Positions 14,932 to 20,885 of a stretch of DNA of 20,885 bases are shown in pieces. The first letter of the stretch is position 1. Every line of letters begins with the position of its first letter. The notes under the pieces are model-generated. The model was not told the origin of the DNA. It worked only from the letters and a program-made list of their open reading frames with translations, and ran no database searches. The DNA is from CAZJNX01 sp964547415 (GTDB taxonomy: Bacteria; Pseudomonadota; Alphaproteobacteria; Rhizobiales; Amorphaceae): positions 1 to 20,885 of the forward strand of contig CAZJNX010000074.1 of the NCBI GenBank assembly GCA_964547415.1. The letters run 5' to 3'. The translations under genes were made by a program, and so were the position numbers.

Positions 14932-16155
14932 TCAGGAACGGGCCACAGGGGCCAATTCGCCCGAGAGGCGGCGCGCGATGAGGAGGCCGAGGGCCGACAG
15001 GGCGAGGCACCAAAGGCCCATCACGAGGGCCTGCCGCGGGAAGTCGATCCCCTGGTCGATGAGGATCCCGGTGATGCCGGGGCCGATCGCCGTCGAGACC
15101 ACCATCACCGTCGTCGCCATGGCGCGGACCGACCCGAGGTGCCCGGTGCCGTAGACGAACGGCAGGAAGGCCCCCCAGAGCGAGGCGACCATGCCCTGGG
15201 TGAGGCCGATCAGCCCGAGCGAGAGAACCCACGCCGAAACGTCGGTCGCCGGGCCGATCAGGAAGACGCCGAGGCCGGTCGGCAGGAGCACGACCGGGAT
15301 GAGCCGGTGGGGTCCGAGGCGGTCCGTCGCCCAGCCGGTGGACAGGGCGGCCGCCACGCCGATGGTGGCGAGCACCGGATAGCCGGCCGCCATCTCCGCC
15401 AGCGACCAGCCCTTCGTTTCGGCGATGTGGACCTGGTGGAAGAAGACGACCGTGCCGATGAAGCCCGGCGTCAGCATGATCGGCAGGAGCGCCGGAAAGA
15501 GCCAGTGGCGCACCGCCTCCCGCCGCGTCCAGTGCCGCGCGCCGAGCCCGGCCGCCGCGCCCCCGCCCGCGGCCCCGCGCGCCGTCCGCTCCCGCGACAG
15601 GAGGACGGCGAGGAACGGGGTCACGAACAAGAGGAGGACGGCGGCGACCACCGTCCACGTGGCGCGCCAGCCGACGGCCTCGATCGCGACGACCGCGAGG
15701 ATCGGCAGGACCACCTCGCCCGCCGGGTGGCCGAGGTTGGCGATCGCGACCGCCCGTCCCCGCCTCGCCTCGAACCAGCGGCCCATGGCCGTCATGGCGA
15801 TGTGGCTGAACATGCCCTGCCCGCAGAACCGCAACAGGAAGACCGACAGCCCCAGCAGGAGCACGGACTGCCCGAAGGCCATGCCGAGCCCGGCGAGCGC
15901 GAACAGGACCGCGACGGCGGGGCCGAGGACGGCCAGGCGCACCGTGTCGGCGAGCGAGCCGCGGCCGAACAGGAGCGCGGCCGAGGCGAGGGTGGCGACC
16001 GTGTAGAGGGTGCCCCAGCCGCCGTCGGTGAGGGCGAAGGCCTGCTTGATGTCGCCCGCGAACAGGGAGATGAACCAGGTCTGGCCGAAGGCGGAGGCGA
16101 ACGTGAGGAGGAAGCCGCCGCCGAGCCAGCGCGCGTTCTGGAGGAGAAAGCGCAC
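14932..16155 (-). CDS. Major facilitator superfamily transporter
   Basis: A protein of about 407 residues with 12 hydrophobic segments split by a central polar loop (LLSRERTARGAAGGGAAAGL), as in MFS carriers. The loop between helices 2 and 3 reads GRGSLADTVRL and the matching one in the second half GWATDRLGPHR, the MFS motif A positions. FGQTWFISLFAGDIKQAF near the N-terminus resembles unclassified proteobacterial MFS exporters or carboxylate carriers, but I cannot assign a substrate. The start is uncertain: I used the GTG at 16155 (VRFLLQNARWLGGG), which sits just before the first helix; the frame continues upstream with a basic, glycine-rich stretch. It is divergent from the SulP gene across about 415 nt. 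Confidence 0.82.
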   Translation of the reverse strand: MRFLLQNARWLGGGFLLTFASAFGQTWFISLFAGDIKQAFALTDGGWGTLYTVATLASAALLFGRGSLADTVRLAVLGPAVAVLFALAGLGMAFGQSVLLLGLSVFLLRFCGQGMFSHIAMTAMGRWFEARRGRAVAIANLGHPAGEVVLPILAVVAIEAVGWRATWTVVAAVLLLFVTPFLAVLLSRERTARGAAGGGAAAGLGARHWTRREAVRHWLFPALLPIMLTPGFIGTVVFFHQVHIAETKGWSLAEMAAGYPVLATIGVAAALSTGWATDRLGPHRLIPVVLLPTGLGVFLIGPATDVSAWVLSLGLIGLTQGMVASLWGAFLPFVYGTGHLGSVRAMATTVMVVSTAIGPGITGILIDQGIDFPRQALVMGLWCLALSALGLLIARRLSGELAPVARS

Positions 16156-16571
16156 CGTCAGCGCCCCCGCGGTCCGGTGGCCGCCGCCGGGCGGCCCGAC
16201 CCGGTCCCCCGGCCGCGCCCGCGCGCCCATCGCCGGCCGCGCGCCGGTCGGGCCCCGCCGCCTCGCCGTTCCTCGCCATGATCCCCGTGCATGGCGCGAG
16301 GGCCACACGGACCGGAGCGGGCTGTCAACGCACGGGCGCACATGCCAGCATCCAGCGCCCGGGGAGGGGCGCGGCGGCGCGCGACCGTCGATGCCCCGCG
16401 GGCCCGGCCTCGGCAGGGGCCGGCGCGGCTTTCCCGCCGCCGGGCGAGGCGGGCGCGCCGACGCCGCATGGCCGCCACCCGCCAGGCGGGATGGCGGCGA
16501 GCGACCTGTCGTCGGAGACAGCCGCTCCTGCGTCGCGAAACCTCCGGGCCCATCATCGGGGAGGACGAAGC
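16156..16571. other. Divergent intergenic region between MFS and SulP genes, with leader hairpins
   Basis: No credible gene was found in these 416 nt; open frames here are Arg/Pro-rich. The SulP side holds two structured segments. At 16471-16497 GCCGCCACCCGCC faces GGCGGGATGGCGGC, an inverted repeat with one bulged base and a very short centre. At 16501-16536 GCGAC/GTCGC encloses CTGTC (16506-16510) paired with GACAG (16517-16521). Both are within 105 nt of the SulP start and may be an operator and a leader structure. No convincing -35/-10 pair could be chosen by eye. Confidence 0.4.
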
Positions 16572-18062
16572 TTGATCGAACGCGCCTTCACAGAGGTGCG
16601 CGAGGAGTGGTTCGGCAACGTCCGCGCGGACGTCATCGCCGGCCTCGTCGTCGCCCTCGCCCTCATCCCGGAGGCGATCGCCTTCTCGATCATCGCGGGC
16701 GTCGACCCGAAGGTGGGCCTTTACGCGTCCTTCTCCATCGCCGTCATCATCGCCTTCGTGGGCGGACGGCCCGGCATGATCTCCGCCGCGACGGCGGCGA
16801 CCGCCGTCCTCATGGTCACGCTCGTGAAGGAGCACGGGCTCCAGTACCTCCTCGCGGCGACGGTGCTCGCGGGCCTCCTGCAGGTGGGGGCCGGCCTGTT
16901 GCGGCTCGACCGGCTGATGCGGTTCGTCTCCCGCTCGGTGATGACCGGCTTCGTGAACGCCCTCGCGATCCTGATCTTCATGGCCCAGATCCCCGAGCTC
17001 GTCGGCGTTCCCTGGCTCACCTACGTGCTCGTGGCCGCGGGCCTTGCCATCCTCTACCTCTTCCCCCTCGCGACCCGCGCGGTGCCCGCGCCCCTCGTGT
17101 GCATCCTCGCCATCACCGCGGTCGTGGTCCTCCTCGACCTCGACCTGCGCACGGTCGGCGACATGGGCGAGCTTCCCTCCACGCTCCCCGTTTTCCTGCT
17201 GCCCGACATTCCGCTCACCCTCGAGACGCTCCTCATCATCCTGCCCTATTCGGCGGCGGTGGCGGTGGTCGGCCTCCTCGAATCGCTCATGACCGCCTCG
17301 ATCGTGGACGAGCTGACCGACACCACCTCCCGCAAGGGCCGGGAGACGGTCGGGCAGGGCATCGCCAACATCGGCACCGGCTTCATCGGCGGCATGGCCG
17401 GCTGCGCCATGATCGGCCAGTCGATCATCAACGTGCAGTCGGGCGGGCGGGGCCGCCTGTCCACCTTCTGCGCGGGGATCTTCCTCCTCGTCATGGTGGT
17501 CTTCCTCGGCGACCTCGTGGGCATGATCCCGATGGCCGCCCTCGTCGCCATCATGATCATGGTCTCCATCGGCACCTTCAGCTGGGCCTCGCTCGCCAAG
17601 ATGCGCGAGCACCCGATGAGCTCGTCCGTCGTGATGGTGGCGACCGTCGTCGGCGTCGTCGCCACCCACAACCTCGCCATCGGCGTCCTCATCGGGGTGC
17701 TCCTGTCGGGCATCTTCTTCGCCGCCAAGATCGCCCAGATTTTCCGGGTGCGCTCGGTGCTCTCCGCCGACGGTCGGGAGCGGACCTACATCGTCGAGGG
17801 GCAGCTCTTCTTCGCCTCCACGGACCGCTTCCTCGAGGCGTTCGACCTGCGCGAGGCGCTCGCCAAGGTCACGATCGACCTCACCCACGCCCACATCTGG
17901 GACATCTCGAGCGTCGCCGCGCTCGACAGCGTCGTCCTGAGGTTCCGCCGCGAGGGGGCGGAGGTGGAGGTGGTCGGCCTCAACGAGGCGAGCGAGACGC
18001 TGGTCGACAAGCTCGCCGTCCACGACAAGCCGGACGCGCTCGACCGTCTGATCGCCCACTGA
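16572..18062 (+). CDS. SulP family anion transporter with C-terminal STAS domain
   Basis: The 496-residue protein begins MIERAFTEVREEWFGNVRAD and has the SulP membrane domain (about residues 20-390; VIAGLVVALALIPEAIAFSI, GVDPKVGLYASF, GGMAGCAMIGQSIINVQSGG) followed by a cytoplasmic STAS domain (about 395-496; YIVEGQLFFASTDRFLEAF, TIDLTHAHIWDISSVAALD). SulP carriers move sulphate, bicarbonate, C4-dicarboxylates or other anions; the substrate cannot be read here. The start is decided by the ribosome binding site: a TTG at 16572 sits 7 nt after GGGGAGG, while the open frame upstream has no matching site and is not protein-like. A universal stress protein gene follows 25 nt later, probably in the same transcript. 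Confidence 0.92.
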   Translation: MIERAFTEVREEWFGNVRADVIAGLVVALALIPEAIAFSIIAGVDPKVGLYASFSIAVIIAFVGGRPGMISAATAATAVLMVTLVKEHGLQYLLAATVLAGLLQVGAGLLRLDRLMRFVSRSVMTGFVNALAILIFMAQIPELVGVPWLTYVLVAAGLAILYLFPLATRAVPAPLVCILAITAVVVLLDLDLRTVGDMGELPSTLPVFLLPDIPLTLETLLIILPYSAAVAVVGLLESLMTASIVDELTDTTSRKGRETVGQGIANIGTGFIGGMAGCAMIGQSIINVQSGGRGRLSTFCAGIFLLVMVVFLGDLVGMIPMAALVAIMIMVSIGTFSWASLAKMREHPMSSSVVMVATVVGVVATHNLAIGVLIGVLLSGIFFAAKIAQIFRVRSVLSADGRERTYIVEGQLFFASTDRFLEAFDLREALAKVTIDLTHAHIWDISSVAALDSVVLRFRREGAEVEVVGLNEASETLVDKLAVHDKPDALDRLIAH

Positions 18063-18087
18063 CCGATGGCGCATTGAGGATCACGGG

Positions 18088-18936
18088 ATGCCAAAGCTCA
18101 TCGCCTGCATCGACGGGTCGGTCTACTCGACGAGCGTCGCCGAGCACGCCGCCTGGGCGGCCGGGCGCCTCGACGCCTCGGTGGAGCTCCTCCAGGTGCT
18201 CGGGCGCCGCGAGGTCTCCTCGGAGGACCGGTCGGGCCGCATCGGCATCGCCGCGCGCCGCCGCCTCCTCGAACAGCTTGCCGAGCTCGACGCGCAGCGG
18301 GCGAAAGTCCTTCACGAGAAGGGCTGGCTGGAGCTCGACGAGGCGCGGCAGCGCATGGCCACCCTCGGCGTCGCCGACGTGACGACCGTGCTGCGCCACG
18401 GCGACCTCCTCGAGACCCTCGCCGAGCGGGAGGCGGGGGCCGACCTTCTCGTGGTGGGCAAGCGGGGCGAGGCGGCGGACTTCGCCAAGCTCCACCTCGG
18501 CTCCAACCTCGAGCGGATCCTGAGGGCGAGCGGGCGGCCCGTCCTCGTCGCCTCCCGGGCGTTCCGGCCCATCGCCCGCTTCATGGTCGCCTTCGACGGC
18601 CGCGCGAGCGCCGAGGCGGCCGTCGAGGCGGCCGCCCGCTCGCCCCTCTTCGCCGGGCTCGAGGCCACCCTCGTCACCGCCGGCAGCGGCACCGGCGAGG
18701 TGGGGCGCAAGCTCGATGCGGCCGCGGCGCGCCTCGAGGCGGCGGGCCTTTCCGTCACCGCGCGGGCGGAGGCCGGCGAGCCGGAGGCGGTGATCCCGCG
18801 CCTCGTGGAGAGCGAGGGGATCGACCTTCTCGTGATGGGGGCCTACGGCCACTCGCGCCTCAGGACCCTCGTGATCGGCAGCACCACGTCGGAGATGATC
18901 CGCGGCGCCCGCGTGCCCATCCTCGTGTGGCGCTGA
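18088..18936 (+). CDS. Universal stress protein with two UspA domains
   Basis: The 282-residue cytoplasmic protein has two UspA-type domains (about 1-157 and 164-282). The second carries the full nucleotide-binding motif MGAYGHSRLRTLVIGSTTSEMI (G-x2-G-x9-G-S/T-T, about 250-271). The first has a degenerate version (VVGKRGEAADFAKLHLGSNL, about 122-141) with the central residues changed, suggesting that only one domain binds ATP. It lies 25 nt after the SulP gene, with TTGAGGATC as ribosome binding site, and SulP-Usp pairs recur in proteobacteria, so it may tune the transporter; that link is inference. The stop is followed by about 107 nt before the next gene. Confidence 0.9.
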   Translation: MPKLIACIDGSVYSTSVAEHAAWAAGRLDASVELLQVLGRREVSSEDRSGRIGIAARRRLLEQLAELDAQRAKVLHEKGWLELDEARQRMATLGVADVTTVLRHGDLLETLAEREAGADLLVVGKRGEAADFAKLHLGSNLERILRASGRPVLVASRAFRPIARFMVAFDGRASAEAAVEAAARSPLFAGLEATLVTAGSGTGEVGRKLDAAAARLEAAGLSVTARAEAGEPEAVIPRLVESEGIDLLVMGAYGHSRLRTLVIGSTTSEMIRGARVPILVWR

Positions 18937-19043
18937 CGGGCCGTCGCCGCGGGCCGGCGAGGCGCCGGATCCGATTGACCGTCGCCCGCCCGGCGTTCAA
19001 GGGTTCCGGCGTTCATCGCCAACGGCTCGGGGAGGTGCCGACG

Positions 19044-19361
19044 ATGCCGAAACGAACGATCGCCGCGGGCGCGTGTGTCGCCGCCGCCGTCCTTGTCCCG
19101 GGGGCGCCGCCGGCCGCCGCCCAGTCCGACGGGGCGGCGAGTTTCGCGATCGGCGACCTCACCTGCCGGGACCTCCTCCTCCAGGGCGGCACGGACCAGG
19201 AACTGACGATCTCCTTCCTCCACGGCTACGCGGCCGGCACCGCCGGGCGGACGGAGATCGACCCCGACGCCCTCGTGACGGCGACGACCCGCTTCCTCGA
19301 GGCCTGCATCGAGGCGCCCGACCGCGCCGCCATTAAGATGCTGCAGGATGTCCTGGACTAG
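19044..19361 (+). CDS. Small exported two-cysteine protein, HdeA-like
   Basis: The 105-residue protein has a signal peptide (MPKRTIAAGACVAAAVLVPG, cleavage near APPAAA at about 26) and a mature part of about 79 residues with exactly two cysteines, Cys41 and Cys88. The pattern LTCRDLLLQG, FLHGYAAGTAG, EID, TRFLEACIEAP matches HdeA/HdeB-type periplasmic proteins, whose disulphide holds a small helical fold and which act as acid-stress chaperones in E. coli. Identity is by pattern only, so a related family of unknown role is possible. The ATG at 19044 is chosen for its GGGGAGG site 7 nt upstream; an earlier GTG in frame lies inside the previous gene. The end overlaps the next gene by 14 nt. Confidence 0.72.
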   Translation: MPKRTIAAGACVAAAVLVPGAPPAAAQSDGAASFAIGDLTCRDLLLQGGTDQELTISFLHGYAAGTAGRTEIDPDALVTATTRFLEACIEAPDRAAIKMLQDVLD

Positions 19362-19977
19362 CCGCCGACCGACGAGCCGCTTGCCGGGGCGCGCCGTCTT
19401 TCGCCTCGCGGCACTCGCGCTCCTTGCGTTTCTCGCGCAGCCGGGTGAGACGGGCGCGGCCGCCGCGCCGCTCGCGGGCGCGCCCGGTGTCGCGCTCGGC
19501 GCGGCGACCGCGGGGGAGGGGCCGATCGTCCACGTGCGCCGCGGCCGACCGGTCGGCCACCGGCCCCACCGGCCGCGCCCGCCCGTCGCGCAACGGCCGC
19601 GCCCGCCCGTCGCGCAACGGCCGCACCGCCCGCGTCCGCCGGTCGCCGTCCGGCCGGGGCGGCCCGGCTCAGGGCGGCCGATCAGGCCGCGGCCGCCGGT
19701 GGTCGTGCGGCCGCTGAGACCGCGGCCCGTGATCGTGAACCCGGGGCGGCGCGCGGCGGCGGGCGTAGCCGTCGGGGCGGCCGTCGGGCTCGCGGCGGGG
19801 GCCGTCGCCGCGTCCGCGGCCGCCAGCGCCGCGGCGCCGCCGGCCGGGCCCGTCTACCCGGCCCCGTTCACGCCCGAGTGGAACGCGCTGTGCGCGGCGA
19901 AGTACGGCTCCTTCCGCGTGAGCGACGGCACCTATCTCGGCTACGACGGCGTGCGCCACACCTGCCGGATCCCGTGA
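19348..19977 (+). CDS. Exported Pro/Arg-rich protein with C-terminal BA14K-type domain
   Basis: The 209-residue protein has a signal-like N-terminus (basic stretch, then FRLAALALLAFLAQ at about 18-31), a Pro/Arg/His-rich region with RPRPPVAQ repeats (about 60-133), a glycine/alanine-rich hydrophobic segment (about 137-163) that may span or insert in the membrane, and a C-terminal domain PEWNALCAAKYGSFR...GTYLGYDGVRHTC (about 176-206). That ending matches the BA14K family (Brucella 14-kDa immunoreactive protein), including the two cysteines (Cys182, Cys206). Family role is not settled; binding to glycans or envelope function has been proposed. Its ATG overlaps the end of the HdeA-like gene by 14 nt, so the two are probably co-translated. 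Confidence 0.82.
   Translation: MSWTSRRPTSRLPGRAVFRLAALALLAFLAQPGETGAAAAPLAGAPGVALGAATAGEGPIVHVRRGRPVGHRPHRPRPPVAQRPRPPVAQRPHRPRPPVAVRPGRPGSGRPIRPRPPVVVRPLRPRPVIVNPGRRAAAGVAVGAAVGLAAGAVAASAAASAAAPPAGPVYPAPFTPEWNALCAAKYGSFRVSDGTYLGYDGVRHTCRIP
19571..19618 (+). repeat. Perfect 24-nt tandem repeat, two copies
   Basis: The 24-nt unit at 19571-19594 is repeated exactly at 19595-19618 and encodes the octapeptide RPRPPVAQ in the Pro/Arg-rich region of the BA14K-type protein; a third, diverged copy follows. Exact identity suggests a recent slippage duplication. Confidence 0.85.
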
Positions 19978-19988
19978 GCCCCGCTCAC

Positions 19989-20032
19989 CGGCCGGCCACG
20001 GGCCCCGCGAGGGGACGACCCGGGGCCGGCCG
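19989..20032. terminator. Convergent terminator-like hairpin
   Basis: CGGCCGGCC (19989-19997) and GGCCGGCCG (20024-20032) form a 9-bp stem, with an inner CCCC-GCGA-GGGG tetraloop hairpin at 20003-20014. It fills the gap between two convergent stop codons, so it could end both transcripts. There are no T-runs. Confidence 0.5.
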
Positions 20033-20034
20033 CG

Positions 20035-20885
20035 TCAGCGCAGCGGGTTCACCCCGCGGGGGATCATCCAGTACTGGCACTGGGCGAGCAGGAAATCGAC
20101 GACGACGGCGAGAAGGGCCGTCGGGATGGCGCCCGCCAGCATCATGGCGAAGTCGTTGAGGGCGATCCCCTGGAAGATGAGTTCGCCGAGCCCGCCGCCG
20201 CCGATCAGGAAGGCGAGCGGCACGGTCCCGACGTTGATGGCGAGGGCCGTGCGAACGCCCGCGAACATGACGAAGAGGGCGTTGGGGATCTCCACCCGCC
20301 ACAGGATCTGCAGGGGCGTCATCCCCATGCCGGTCGCCGCCTCGATCAGATGGGACGGCACGGCCTGGCAGCCCGCGTAGGCGTTGCGCACGATCGGCAG
20401 GAGCGTCGCGATGAACAGGCCGAAGATCGCCGGCAGCTTGCCGATCCCGAGGAAGCTCATGGACAGGGCCAGGATCGCGAGCGTCGGGATGGTGGTGCCG
20501 ACGTTGAGGACCTGGATCAGGATCTCCGCGTAGCGCCGCATGGACGGGCGCGACAGCCACACCCCGAGGGGCAGGCCGACGAGGACGGCAAGGCTCGCCG
20601 ACACCGCGACGAGGTAGAGGTGCTCGTTGAGGAGGAAGACGATGTCCTCCCGCAGGTCCCACATCTGCGGCAGCAGGCCGGAGGCCCACGCCCAGGCCCC
20701 CGCGCAGAAGACGAGGATCAGGAGCACCCAGCTCCAGATCCGGGCGAGCTTGCCCGCATCGATGGCGTCCGACACGCGCGTCGCGCCCGCAAGGCGGTTG
20801 ATGCCGCTCTTCAGGACGTCGAGCCGCTGTCCGCCCGACACGTTGTCCGTGTCGAGGATGTCGAGCGTCGCCGACCGTTCGGGAC
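20035..20885 (-). CDS. Osmoprotectant/glycine betaine-type ABC transporter permease, 5' end outside the window
   Basis: About 283 codons of an inner-membrane permease of the ProW/OpuB/YehW group. It has several hydrophobic helices and the cytoplasmic EAA loop EAATGMGMTPLQILWRVEIP (G at the usual distance), which docks the ATPase. Features such as NVGTTIPTLAILALSM, GIGKLPAIFGLFIATLLPIVRNAYAG and AINVGTVPLAFLIGGGGLG are typical of quaternary-amine permeases. A GTG at 20841 is a possible start, but it lacks a ribosome binding site and the frame stays open with protein-like sequence (SATLDILDTDN) to the right edge, so the gene probably begins outside. The partner ATPase, binding protein and second permease would be expected upstream, beyond the edge. 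The substrate is a quaternary amine by family, not by direct evidence. Confidence 0.87.
   Translation of the reverse strand, partial: PERSATLDILDTDNVSGGQRLDVLKSGINRLAGATRVSDAIDAGKLARIWSWVLLILVFCAGAWAWASGLLPQMWDLREDIVFLLNEHLYLVAVSASLAVLVGLPLGVWLSRPSMRRYAEILIQVLNVGTTIPTLAILALSMSFLGIGKLPAIFGLFIATLLPIVRNAYAGCQAVPSHLIEAATGMGMTPLQILWRVEIPNALFVMFAGVRTALAINVGTVPLAFLIGGGGLGELIFQGIALNDFAMMLAGAIPTALLAVVVDFLLAQCQYWMIPRGVNPLR

Noticed and set aside
16158..18074. 638-codon minus-strand frame opposite the SulP gene
   Set aside because: His/Asp/Glu/Arg-rich shadow; the plus frame has SulP and STAS motifs.
1..20885. CRISPR arrays, tRNA genes, insertion sequences, integrases
   Set aside because: None found by reading; the only direct repeats are the RTX and RPRPPVAQ coding repeats, and no transposase or integrase pattern was seen.

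Overview
This is a very GC-rich chromosomal window, probably from an alphaproteobacterium. TRAP transporters, a BA14K-type secreted protein, a complete cydDCABX operon and a possible EcfG-type promoter together suggest the Hyphomicrobiales (Rhizobiales) or a near relative. This placement is inference; the window has no rRNA or tRNA to settle it. GC at third codon positions is so high that most antisense frames are open, so many long reading frames are shadows.

Layout. Positions 1-443 (minus) hold the N-terminal part of an RTX calcium-binding repeat protein that runs off the left edge. Positions 610-7089 (minus) hold a compact operon, read cydD-cydC-cydA-cydB-cydX: both halves of the CydDC exporter needed for oxidase assembly, the two main cytochrome bd quinol oxidase subunits, and the 40-residue CydX. 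Positions 7212-8511 (plus) carry a carboxymuconolactone decarboxylase-family gene overlapping a 3-hydroxyisobutyrate dehydrogenase-family gene. They converge on a complete TRAP transporter (dctP-dctQ-dctM, minus, 8886-12005). In the gap between them lies what looks like a heavily deleted isopropylmalate/tartrate dehydrogenase-type gene. The cluster looks like uptake and oxidation of a small organic acid, with one enzyme lost.

From 12254 there is an orphan C-terminal RTX fragment, then a ferritin-like (DUF892/YciE-YciF) stress protein with a candidate EcfG promoter, then a type II NADH dehydrogenase. An MFS transporter (minus) is divergent from a SulP anion transporter with a TTG start, and SulP is followed by a tandem-domain universal stress protein. 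Next come two small exported proteins with overlapping reading frames (an HdeA-like two-cysteine protein and a Pro/Arg-rich BA14K-domain protein). The right edge holds a glycine betaine/osmoprotectant-type ABC permease (minus) whose 5' end is probably outside the window.

Common threads are respiration that does not pump protons (cytochrome bd, NDH-2), stress and envelope functions, and organic-acid and ion transport. I did not find an obviously new defence or mobile system. The most informative unusual signals are the decayed dehydrogenase between the enzymes and the TRAP genes, the two RTX pieces (one built from a 54-residue duplication), the paired small exported proteins, and several strong inverted repeats at regulatory positions.
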